From an uncultured Clostridium sp. (GTDB lineage: Bacteria > Bacillota > Clostridia > TANB77 > CAG-508), in NCBI GenBank assembly GCA_900553125.1, contig USCB01000024.1, positions 1 to 27,655 on the forward strand: a stretch of DNA of 27,655 bases, given 5' to 3'. The notes beneath the pieces are model-generated. The model had not been told where the DNA came from, made no database searches, and worked only from the letters and a program-made list of their open reading frames with translations. Both the position numbers and the translations under genes were made by a program. Shown in pieces: positions 15,875-23,097 of the stretch (its first letter is position 1; each line of letters starts with the position of its first letter).

Positions 15875-16381
15875 TTAATTTGCTGTTTTGGTTACCATTC
15901 CTGATTCTTGTGCTACGATGTTTCCTGTTGTATTTCCTGTAACTTTGTACATGAAGTTTCTAAGTTGACCTGCTATTGTTGTATTTGTGTTTTGTACATT
16001 TACAGATACTATATCTCCTTCTGTTAATGATAATGGTAATTGCTCTAAAACTTGTGTTGTATACATTGTATAATATACATTTTGCCCAATTGTTGTTGTG
16101 TCACCACTATTCTTTTTTGCTGGATTTTGATCTAGTTTTTGTACTGTTATTTCTGCATTATATGAGTTTCCTGTTGATGCTAATGTTAATATGAAATTAT
16201 CATAATCGTCTTGTGAGATTTTACCTGTTGTTCTTATTTTGTTTGTAAAATCTGTTGTTGCCTCTTGAACAGATAATTGTGATACATCGTCTGATTTATC
16301 TGCCATTGTCATAAGTGGAAATACGAACATTAATATTGCAGCTAAGAATATTGCTATTATTGTTACTGCTGAATCTCCCAT
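15875..16381 (-). CDS. small membrane-anchored Tad-locus protein (TadE/DUF4320-like)
   Basis: This is a 168-residue protein with an N-terminal helix starting almost at once (MGDSAVTIIAIFLAAILMFVF), then ADKSDDVSQLSVQEATTDFTNKIRTTGKI and a small beta-rich domain. The order of helix, amphipathic stretch with FTNKIRTTGKISQDDYDNFI, and small globular domain resembles TadE-like and DUF4320 proteins. I infer a minor pilin or pilus-associated role. It differs from the MENAS family upstream in its start and has its own strong promoter (16421-16450), so it may be made in larger amounts than its neighbours. AAAGGA precedes the ATG. About 100 nt separate it from the surface protein gene. Confidence 0.72.
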   Translation of the reverse strand: MGDSAVTIIAIFLAAILMFVFPLMTMADKSDDVSQLSVQEATTDFTNKIRTTGKISQDDYDNFILTLASTGNSYNAEITVQKLDQNPAKKNSGDTTTIGQNVYYTMYTTQVLEQLPLSLTEGDIVSVNVQNTNTTIAGQLRNFMYKVTGNTTGNIVAQESGMVTKTAN

Positions 16382-16420
16382 ATTTATTCATTCCTTTCAA
16401 AAAATACTCTAAACATGTAT

Positions 16421-16450
16421 ATTATATCATTTTTCTTTGTATTTTGTAAA
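16421..16450 (-). promoter_or_regulatory. strong internal promoter before the 15875 gene
   Basis: On the minus strand TTTACA (16445-16450) is followed after 18 nt by a perfect TATAAT (16421-16426) preceded by TGA, giving the extended form TGnTATAAT. It lies about 40 nt before the start at 16381 and is the best promoter match in the Tad locus. Confidence 0.65.
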
Positions 16451-16471
16451 TAGTTTTGATTAATTTTGTTT

Positions 16472-17029
16472 TTACTTTTCTATATATGTTATAATTCTAC
16501 GAACTTCTTTGTTTTCTGTTGAAACTCCTGAACTCGAATATTCTTGATATTCTCCTAAATATTCATAGAAGGTTTTGTCTTTTATTATGTCAAAAAGTTT
16601 ATCTTCTAATATTTTATTTATGCTTTGATTACTATTTGCCCCAGCTTTTACTTTTATTAAAATATCATCTTTTGTTATTAAAGGGGTTCCATTTATAACT
16701 AAATCAGCTGTAGCTCTTATAGTATCTATTCCACCCAAGTCTTGATCTCCATTAAGTTTTACATATACTACATAGTTTTCCTTAACAGACCTTGTCATTG
16801 ATGAAACTAGAGTATCTGAACCTACTATTCTTATTGCTTTTTCTTTATCGCTTTCCATATAGTTCAAATATGTTTCTCCATCTTTAGCTAATCTTATTTC
16901 ATCTGTTTGACCAACTATTTTGTTTATTTGTGTTCTTACTGTTGTAAAAGAAGATATACAAACAGTTAGTGCTATTATAAAAATTAATACTTGTCCTGCC
17001 ATTATTAGGGCATCTGATGCATTTTCCAT
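16472..17029 (-). CDS. MENAS-family pilin-like protein, member 6 (divergent)
   Basis: This is a 185-residue protein starting MENASDALIMAG, then a hydrophobic helix (residues 8-28) and a soluble domain. It shares the N-terminal signature of five upstream genes, but the FNxxIxxY motif is missing and the body differs (TYLNYMESDKEKAIRIVGSD, VKENYVVYVKLNG). It is the most divergent of the six genes carrying the signature. The body contains beta-type segments that could form a pilin-like head. AAAGGAG precedes the ATG. The gene lies 17 nt after member 5. Presumed to be a minor pilin or pseudopilin exported by the Tad machinery; that is inference from position and layout. Confidence 0.75.
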   Translation of the reverse strand: MENASDALIMAGQVLIFIIALTVCISSFTTVRTQINKIVGQTDEIRLAKDGETYLNYMESDKEKAIRIVGSDTLVSSMTRSVKENYVVYVKLNGDQDLGGIDTIRATADLVINGTPLITKDDILIKVKAGANSNQSINKILEDKLFDIIKDKTFYEYLGEYQEYSSSGVSTENKEVRRIITYIEK

Positions 17030-17046
17030 TTGTATATCTCCTTTCT

Positions 17047-17478
17047 TTATTTAACTGTAATTTTGCTTATTAATCCACTTTTATCATATTCAGCAGAAAC
17101 ATCGTAAGTTTTTAAACCTGTTTCTACTCTTTTTTCTTTATCGGTTCCTTTAACATCATTATCCTTAACCATAATTGTATTCTTATCTGTTCCTATCGGA
17201 TACGTTATTTCTACAGTGCTAGAATTTCCTGAGTTTACTGCCGATTGATCTATGGATATAACTAATTGTATTAATGCATTTACTTGGGAACCATTTATAC
17301 TTTTCCCAAGATATGGCGTTATTTTTGAATTGAAATTTGCTATTTCTTGTTCATCCATATTAGCTGCATTTTTTGCAGAACTACTCATTCGTGTGAATAA
17401 TAATACCCCTAAGGATATAATCATTATTGATATTAGTATAGCTCCCGCTATAATTAGTGCTTTTGATGCATTTTCCAT
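17047..17478 (-). CDS. MENAS-family pilin-like protein, member 5
   Basis: This is a 143-residue protein. It has MENASKALIIAGAIL, a membrane helix to about residue 29, EIANFNSKITPYLGKSINGSQ (the family motif EI..FN..I..Y.GK at about residues 45-59) and NALIQLV. The C-terminal beta-rich part ends TYDVSAEYDKSGLISKITVK, similar to the ends of members 3 and 4. The ATG at 17478 is chosen because AAGGGGG precedes it and it aligns with the paralogues; a TTG two codons upstream is open. It belongs to the same run of short genes. No leader longer than a few residues is present, which is odd for a canonical prepilin. Confidence 0.78.
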   Translation of the reverse strand: MENASKALIIAGAILISIMIISLGVLLFTRMSSSAKNAANMDEQEIANFNSKITPYLGKSINGSQVNALIQLVISIDQSAVNSGNSSTVEITYPIGTDKNTIMVKDNDVKGTDKEKRVETGLKTYDVSAEYDKSGLISKITVK

Positions 17479-17517
17479 TCTCAAAGTCCCCCTTAATTAG
17501 CTGATTTTTATAATTAA

Positions 17518-17973
17518 TTATAACAAATCCATCATTGCAACAGATACTTTATTTATATATCCAGTAGTACTATCAGTAGTATATGTTGCCCTATATTTTT
17601 TACCTCCTGAGAGTGTGGGATATTTAGCTCCACTTGTATCTGAACCAGTAACAAAACTATCACCAGTATAATATTCTGACAACACTCTTTGATATTCAAG
17701 TTCAAAATTAATATAATGTGCATCTGCTTTTCCTTTTTGTGCTCCATTTGACGCTGCAACAGCAGAAACTAAAGAATTAATTTCATTTGCACTTTTATTC
17801 TTGCCACAATATTGCGATATTTTTGTATTAAATGCCTGTATTTCTTCTGAATCCAAATTTGCATTTCCTATTGAGCCTCTTGCATTTGTATAAACCATTA
17901 TTCCTAATGAAATTAATAAAATCGATAAAAGGATAGCTCCTGCTATAATTAATGCTTTTGATGCGTTTTCCAT
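17518..17973 (-). CDS. MENAS-family pilin-like protein, member 4
   Basis: This is a 151-residue protein nearly identical to member 3 over its first 60 residues: MENASKALIIAGAILLSI, the membrane helix, then EEIQAFNTKISQYCGKNKSAN. After GAQKG the sequences part company, and the middle carries an insertion with YYTGDSFVTGSDTSG. The end (RATYTTDSTTGYINKVSV) realigns with the paralogues. This is the pattern of recent duplication with a conserved assembly helix and a diverging exposed domain. There is one cysteine (QYCGKN), shared with member 3. AAAGGAG precedes the ATG; 22 nt separate it from member 3. Confidence 0.8.
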   Translation of the reverse strand: MENASKALIIAGAILLSILLISLGIMVYTNARGSIGNANLDSEEIQAFNTKISQYCGKNKSANEINSLVSAVAASNGAQKGKADAHYINFELEYQRVLSEYYTGDSFVTGSDTSGAKYPTLSGGKKYRATYTTDSTTGYINKVSVAMMDLL

Positions 17974-17995
17974 GATAAACCAATCTCCTTTTCTA

Positions 17996-18397
17996 TTATT
18001 TTTTTACTGTTACTTTAGATATATATCCGTCTGTAGTTTCATATTCTGCACTATATTTAACTTCTGAAGAGAAACTACAATTTGGAGCTGTTCCTGTCAC
18101 ATAAGTTGATGCAGTTGAATCTATATCTACCTTAATTGTATGTGGATCTGCTGAGTTTTTTTGTGCTCCGTTTGATGCTATTATAGCTGACATTAAAGCA
18201 TTCATATCGTTTGCACTTTTATTTTTACCACAATATTGTGATATTTTTGTATTAAATGTTTGTATCTCCTCTGAGTTTAAATTGGCATCTCCTATTGAAC
18301 CCTTTGCATTTGTATAAACCATTATTCCCAATGAAATTAATAAAATTGATAAAAGTATAGCACCTGCTATAATTAAAGCTTTTGATGCGTTTTCCAT
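17996..18397 (-). CDS. MENAS-family pilin-like protein, member 3
   Basis: This is a 133-residue sister of member 4, sharing MENASKALIIAGAIL, TNAKGSIGDANLNSEEIQ, FNTKISQYCGKNKSAN and SNGAQK. The C-terminal half differs (TIKVDIDSTASTYVTG) and ends AEYETTDGYISKVTVKK. It has one N-terminal membrane helix and an otherwise soluble predicted domain. TAAGGAGG precedes the ATG. Upstream is a 94-nt gap (to 18491), AT-rich, with a short AGATAG/CTATCT inverted pair and no convincing promoter. Confidence 0.8.
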   Translation of the reverse strand: MENASKALIIAGAILLSILLISLGIMVYTNAKGSIGDANLNSEEIQTFNTKISQYCGKNKSANDMNALMSAIIASNGAQKNSADPHTIKVDIDSTASTYVTGTAPNCSFSSEVKYSAEYETTDGYISKVTVKK

Positions 18398-18491
18398 AAT
18401 AAATTCCTCCTTAATATTTTTTATTTTTTAATCTTATAGATAGTTTTAATTTTATGGAATAATTATTACTATCTAATATTAATAACTAAAA

Positions 18492-18923
18492 TTAACTTGT
18501 CTTTTGTTCAAACACTACATAACTTACTCTTTTATTACTATTATATTCAATCTTTGCACAATAAAAAGAAATGTCACCATAGTATTGAATAAAAGTTTCC
18601 ATACCTCTATTATATAGAGTTTCCATCTGGTATGTTGTATCATTATCTGTTATCTTTATTTCTATTTTTATTGAATTTATATCATTATCTATATATAATC
18701 CATTTTCATCTTTTTTTACTGAATTTTTTTCATTATTATTTACTGCTCTATTTATCATTGTTGTTAATTCTCTGCCTGTAATTTCTTTATCAAGATATGC
18801 CTCATATTCAAGGTTTTCTTTTTTTATTTTACTTTGTTCTTCTCTATAATTTATATATTTGTTTCCAAATATAGATAATAGAACTATAATAATACATACT
18901 ATAAATATAATTATTTTTTTCAT
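18492..18923 (-). CDS. pilin-like protein with a different N-terminus but a related core
   Basis: This 143-residue protein lacks the MENAS start. It opens MKKIIIFIVCIIIVLLSIFG, an ordinary basic-then-hydrophobic anchor. Its core, however, has YLDKEITGRELTTMINRAVNNN, which lines up with the motif region of member 1 (ANYDRDDVQGYELLSLVNKV). The end (IEYNSNKRVSYVVFEQ) also lines up with the paralogues. I read it as a relative that has acquired or kept a different anchor. ATG at 18923 with GAAGGG upstream is preferred over a GTG at 18944 that overlaps the previous stop. Function unknown, presumably part of the same appendage. Confidence 0.72.
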   Translation of the reverse strand: MKKIIIFIVCIIIVLLSIFGNKYINYREEQSKIKKENLEYEAYLDKEITGRELTTMINRAVNNNEKNSVKKDENGLYIDNDINSIKIEIKITDNDTTYQMETLYNRGMETFIQYYGDISFYCAKIEYNSNKRVSYVVFEQKTS

Positions 18924-18940
18924 ATTATTAAACCCTTCAT

Positions 18941-19354
18941 TCACTTTTTATAATCAAGCTCTACCTCGCTAACCAACGATGTTTTTTCATCTATGATTAT
19001 TTTTTGACATTTAAATTTTTCTAAGGGTTTTTTAGCCATTCGAGTTGCTAAATCCCACTCTTCTGAATTTTCGTAATATCCTAGTGCCCATATTTTCACT
19101 TCTATTTTTTTATTTTTTCTAGCATCTTCCGCTAAATTTATTAATGTTTCAACATCCTGTACTGTTAGCTCTTCTTTTCCTTCATAATTCAAAAATTGTT
19201 GATTAAATTCATCAATTTCATGCTTACTCATTGAATTATAAATACTTGATGTGCTTGATGCCATTTGAGTAAATAAATATGAAAATAATGTTAATAATAA
19301 TATAGCAATTAAAACACCACCTGCAATGAGTAAAGCTTTTGATGCATTTTCCAT
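18941..19354 (-). CDS. MENAS-family pilin-like protein, member 2
   Basis: This is a 137-residue protein: MENASKALLIAGGVLIAILL, a membrane helix to about residue 30, then SKHEIDEFNQQFLNYEGKEEL (the family motif) and VQDVETLINLAEDARKNK. The C-terminal domain is more charged than in the other members (ALGYYENSEEWDLATRMAKK) and ends EKTSLVSEVELDYKK. AAAGGAG precedes the ATG. It follows member 1 by 12 nt and leads directly into the gene at 18492. Confidence 0.8.
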   Translation of the reverse strand: MENASKALLIAGGVLIAILLLTLFSYLFTQMASSTSSIYNSMSKHEIDEFNQQFLNYEGKEELTVQDVETLINLAEDARKNKKIEVKIWALGYYENSEEWDLATRMAKKPLEKFKCQKIIIDEKTSLVSEVELDYKK

Positions 19355-19366
19355 GTATTTTCTCCT

Positions 19367-20137
19367 TTAATTTAGTTTTCCTGTAAAATTAAATGTCATA
19401 CTTATTATTCTGCCTGTAACTTCATCATATTTAATCATATTTGATTGAGATTGGAATTTTGCCTTTTTGAATTGTACATATTCATAATATTGTTGTACAG
19501 GTTGTTTATAGAAGTCTAGCGCTCTAGCAATATCTGCTCCTCCAATTCCAGTGATTTTCTTATTTGTTGAATATAGATTAAATTTATTCTTAGCCTCGTT
19601 TAATTTAACGCTATCTCCACTATTTATAACTGAAAATATTGAATCATAACTTTTAGCAATTTTTGTAGCACAATCAGCACCCCCGAAACCTTTTTCAATC
19701 TCATTAACTCGTTCCATCACTGTTGTTGTAAATAGATTACTCGTATTTGATATAGTATACTTATCATCAGTAAATAATTGATTCTCATCATATGCTCCCT
19801 GAACCAATTCTTTCCTCTGGTCTTTATTTACCATATTTATAACAATAGCCATCGGCGTATATTTTTCAGTACTTTTAGCACCCTCAGCATTAGTTTTTCT
19901 ATTATTATAATCTATAACCTTATTAACAAGACTAAGTAATTCATAACCTTGAACATCATCTCTATCATAATTGGCAAACTGTTCATTAAATTTGGCAGTA
20001 TCTTCTATATCAGCTAAAGAATCTTTTGAGGCTTGATATTTGGAAAATAAACTCCACGCATAAACCAATAAAGATATTATTAATATTGCAAGTAACATAC
20101 CACCTGCCATAATTAAAGCTTTTGATGCATTTTCCAA
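19367..20137 (-). CDS. MENAS-family pilin-like protein, member 1 (longest)
   Basis: At 256 residues this is the largest member. It has MENASKALIMAGGMLLAI, a membrane helix to about residue 32, DTAKFNEQFANYDRDDVQGYE and LLSLVNKVIDYNN, followed by an extra domain of about 120 residues (PMAIVINMVNKDQRKELVQG onward). It ends EVTGRIISMTFNFTGKLN. Alone among the six it starts with TTG, at 20137, after AAAGGAG with 8-nt spacing; alignment with the paralogues makes this start secure. It is the first pilin-like gene after the TadBC platform. The unusual start codon may lower its yield relative to the others, which would fit a minor or tip subunit (inference). Confidence 0.82.
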   Translation of the reverse strand: MENASKALIMAGGMLLAILIISLLVYAWSLFSKYQASKDSLADIEDTAKFNEQFANYDRDDVQGYELLSLVNKVIDYNNRKTNAEGAKSTEKYTPMAIVINMVNKDQRKELVQGAYDENQLFTDDKYTISNTSNLFTTTVMERVNEIEKGFGGADCATKIAKSYDSIFSVINSGDSVKLNEAKNKFNLYSTNKKITGIGGADIARALDFYKQPVQQYYEYVQFKKAKFQSQSNMIKYDEVTGRIISMTFNFTGKLN

Positions 20138-20155
20138 AATATCAGCTCCTTTCTT

Positions 20156-22225
20156 CTATTGTTGTAAACTTGACATTGAACTTGACATACTGGTTAGTCC
20201 AATAAATACAAGTGGTACAATTAAGTAAAATACGAACATTACAACCATAGGTGTAAATCCTATTAATTTTCCTATTCTTGCTTTTTTCGCAATTAATCTG
20301 TCATTTGACTCACGTCTTTTTGCTTGGTAATAATCTCTTTCTGAATCTAATTCATCAAATGCATCACTAATTGGAATTTTTTCAACTGCTGCTTGTAAAC
20401 TTTCTACAATTCTTATAAATTGTTGATAATTTGTTTCATTTTTTAGAACCTCTAATGCCTCCCATGCTCCTGCCTCATAGTTGTTCACACATCTTGATAT
20501 TGGCTCTTTGAATATATTTGCATAACGTTCTAGCCAGTCTAAGATTATTTCAACATTAACACGTTCTATTCTCATTAGCATTAAGATGATTGTTTGGAAT
20601 TGCATTACTTCATCTTCCATTTCCATTCGTCTCATTGCTAATTGTAATTTCATTATTTCAATCGGTGCCATATAAGCTATCACCATGAAAACTACAGCCA
20701 TTAAAACTTCAAACCATCCTAGGTATTCCTTATTGACTTTTTGTAGTTTATCCCATACTCTTTGAGCTGCTTTTTCAATATCTTCTGATTTACTGTCTTT
20801 GTAGTCATCAGAATATTCCATTGCTCTTTGGATATCTTGTACTGTTGCTTTTGTGTCACCTTTAAATTTGTCTAGGAATTTGTTATCACTTTCTGTTGTT
20901 TTTTGTGCCTCTATAAGTTCCTGCCCTGTCATTCCTCCCATTATGTCATAATCTGTTGTCGGCTCTGTGTAAATATAATCTACTGCTGTTGCATGTAATG
21001 CTATAAAAAAAACTATTGAAATTATAAATGTTACAATCGCAATTGCAATTCTATTTACATATAGCCATTCCATTTTTAGTTTTGATGCTGAATCTTTTAA
21101 TAATTTTTGTACTTTTAAATAATCTTTTGTTCCTTTTTTTGGTATAAATAAGTCTACTATCTTTTTTCCTAACGGATTTTTGTATACTTTTGATTGCCAC
21201 GGATTTTCTGTATTTTGTGTATTTTTATCTGTTGAGCCATTGTTTTTTATCTTTCTAAGTAATAAATAACATATAATTGTAAGTAATATTACTACAACTT
21301 GTGCTCCCAGTCCAAGTTTTCCTAAGTAAAAACTTTGTGTAAAGCTAAAATTTGATATTGCCCAGTTCTTTAATGGCTCTAGTCCTAATACTGGTACTAT
21401 TGAGATTATTGATAAACTTTGAAATACATAGTCTATTTTATCTCTTTTTAGTATTTCTATTTGCATTTCTTCTGTTATATTGTTTACGTTTTTTAAATAT
21501 AGTGACGATTTATCTACTTTTCTATCACCAAATTCTTTTGTTAAATAAGATATTCCAGCAAATTCTTTCAAATATGGATTTGGTGCAATATCATAATATT
21601 TTTCTAGTTCAATTTCTGGGTCATTTGAAATTAGAACTTCATATATTTTTTCACCTTGTTTTGATATATTTTTTTCATCATCTTGTGAAATCTGGTAAAT
21701 TGCCTCTTCTACCATGTTAAATTCGTGGTATGCATGTCTTATTTCTGCAAAAAAATCCAATTGTTCTTTTAATAATGTATTATCAATTCTATCTACCATT
21801 CCATCAATAACACTATCTACCATAAATATTTCAAATATTAAAACTATTGATAGTAATAAAAAATTTGTGTGTGTAAATATTATTGATAATGTTATTACTG
21901 GTATTAATAAAAGTAATGTTCTACTAAGTATTCTTGCCGAATCTCTACGTGTTGCATATTCATCATCAACATTTATTATTTCAAGTCTTCTTCTTAATTT
22001 TAATATGTAATTTTTTAAAAATGGTAACTTCGAATATGTTATGTATAATTTTTGGTACATTATTTCAGATGAAAATTTATTAGATTCTGTACCTTGTCTT
22101 AATTTTTTTATTTTCTGGTAATCTGACTTACCCATTTTTTTGTTTAACAATAAATATGCAATAACAATACATACAAAAATACCACCTACTCCATATATTA
22201 CATAAAGTAACATATTAGTTGACAT
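20156..22225 (-). CDS. fused TadB-TadC-like membrane platform protein
   Basis: This is a 689-residue inner-membrane platform protein of the GspF/T2SSF fold, expected to be driven by the TadA ATPase. It has an N-terminal helix (residues 5-27), then one T2SSF-like module (about 95-330: RDSARILSRTLLLLIPVI, FFAEIRHAYHEFNMVEEAI, then two membrane segments). A second module (about 365-680) has EDEVMQFQTIILMLMRIERVN, DAFDELDSERDYYQAKRRES and the C-terminal hairpin IGFTPMVVMFVFYLIVPLVF. TadB and TadC are normally separate proteins of about 300 residues each; here both modules are in one chain with no frame break. An insertion (about 420-490) lies in the second module between membrane segments. AAGGAGG precedes the ATG. 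Confidence 0.88.
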   Translation of the reverse strand: MSTNMLLYVIYGVGGIFVCIVIAYLLLNKKMGKSDYQKIKKLRQGTESNKFSSEIMYQKLYITYSKLPFLKNYILKLRRRLEIINVDDEYATRRDSARILSRTLLLLIPVITLSIIFTHTNFLLLSIVLIFEIFMVDSVIDGMVDRIDNTLLKEQLDFFAEIRHAYHEFNMVEEAIYQISQDDEKNISKQGEKIYEVLISNDPEIELEKYYDIAPNPYLKEFAGISYLTKEFGDRKVDKSSLYLKNVNNITEEMQIEILKRDKIDYVFQSLSIISIVPVLGLEPLKNWAISNFSFTQSFYLGKLGLGAQVVVILLTIICYLLLRKIKNNGSTDKNTQNTENPWQSKVYKNPLGKKIVDLFIPKKGTKDYLKVQKLLKDSASKLKMEWLYVNRIAIAIVTFIISIVFFIALHATAVDYIYTEPTTDYDIMGGMTGQELIEAQKTTESDNKFLDKFKGDTKATVQDIQRAMEYSDDYKDSKSEDIEKAAQRVWDKLQKVNKEYLGWFEVLMAVVFMVIAYMAPIEIMKLQLAMRRMEMEDEVMQFQTIILMLMRIERVNVEIILDWLERYANIFKEPISRCVNNYEAGAWEALEVLKNETNYQQFIRIVESLQAAVEKIPISDAFDELDSERDYYQAKRRESNDRLIAKKARIGKLIGFTPMVVMFVFYLIVPLVFIGLTSMSSSMSSLQQ

Positions 22226-22257
22226 TATTTGGGCACCTCCTTCCTGTTTAAAGGATT

Positions 22258-23097
22258 TTATTCAGCTTGTTTTTTTCTTGTTTTTCTTGCTCTTCCTGCT
22301 GCTATTTTTGATTTTTCTTTTCTTTCTTCTGCCATTTTATATACACTTTCTTCACCCCAGTGTCTTGCAACAAATTCATCAAATTCTTTTGCATCTGTAT
22401 CTGTCATATTTAATCTCATTTCTCTAATGTTTTTATCAGATATTTTATTTGTTATTATGTATTCACCGTCAACATATTCTAGTATGTTTCTGTATACATA
22501 TAACTGTTTATCTGTTGTTTTCATAAAGTAGTGTGTTGCATTATCAAAAAATTTATCGAATTTTCCTTCTAGTGTTTTTTCATTTCTGTGGTCAAATGTG
22601 TATTCATTTTTGTTTTCTACTGGTATGCATTCTGTAATTCTTTCTATATAACGATTTCCTCTATAGTCTTTTACTAAATGGATATCAAAGTTTAATACTT
22701 GTACAACTTGCTCTTCTGCTGTTTTTTCGTTTTTGAATACTCCAGCTCTAAGCATTGAGTTTCTTAATGCTGTTACTAAGTCTGGGAATGTTTTAGCGTG
22801 GTGAGTAAATAATGTAAATTTAGATGCAACTTGGGCTGATTGTATCATCCATGATGCAACCGGGTCTGTTGCAACCTCACCGATGATGTTAACAGAACCG
22901 TCAGTTTTTTTCTGAACGTCCAAACATTCTTGACCTGCTATTGTATCAGTTTCACGCATTGAAACGATGTTTCGTGTTGGGTAAATTTTTCTTAAGTGTA
23001 ACTCGAACGCTGTTTCTGTAATACGCAAGTTCATTGTTTCATATATGTTTTCAATCATTGCCATAAGCATTGTTGTTTTTCCGGCATCCCTGTTCAC
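22258..23097 (-). CDS. tadA: TadA secretion ATPase, C-terminal part (read after +1 frameshift)
   Basis: This is the catalytic C-terminal domain of a TadA/CpaF (VirB11-like) ATPase that powers pilus assembly. From the break onward it reads GKTTMLMAMIENIYE (rest of Walker A), IVSMRETDTI, VNIIGEVATDPVASWMIQSA (Walker B region), LFTHHAKTFPDLVTALRNSML (His box) and FDIHLVKDYRGNRYIERITE. The lysine/arginine-rich tail ends KKQAE. It cannot stand alone: the only start at its edge is a GTG inside the P-loop region without a ribosome-binding site. Joined to the part at 23051-24232 it forms a 657-residue protein with an intact GEQGCGKTT. The downstream platform gene starts 32 nt after the stop. Confidence 0.9.
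   Translation of the reverse strand: MNRDAGKTTMLMAMIENIYETMNLRITETAFELHLRKIYPTRNIVSMRETDTIAGQECLDVQKKTDGSVNIIGEVATDPVASWMIQSAQVASKFTLFTHHAKTFPDLVTALRNSMLRAGVFKNEKTAEEQVVQVLNFDIHLVKDYRGNRYIERITECIPVENKNEYTFDHRNEKTLEGKFDKFFDNATHYFMKTTDKQLYVYRNILEYVDGEYIITNKISDKNIREMRLNMTDTDAKEFDEFVARHWGEESVYKMAEERKEKSKIAAGRARKTRKKQAE

Noticed and set aside
17518..18397. CRISPR-like or short tandem repeat array
   Set aside because: The repeated sequence is explained by duplicated coding regions of the pilin-like genes, not by short spaced repeats; no CRISPR array was seen anywhere in the window.
22258..23097. The C-terminal tadA frame as a separate gene starting at GTG 23097
   Set aside because: The start lies inside the P-loop region of the upstream frame, has no Shine-Dalgarno and would give an ATPase lacking its first strand.
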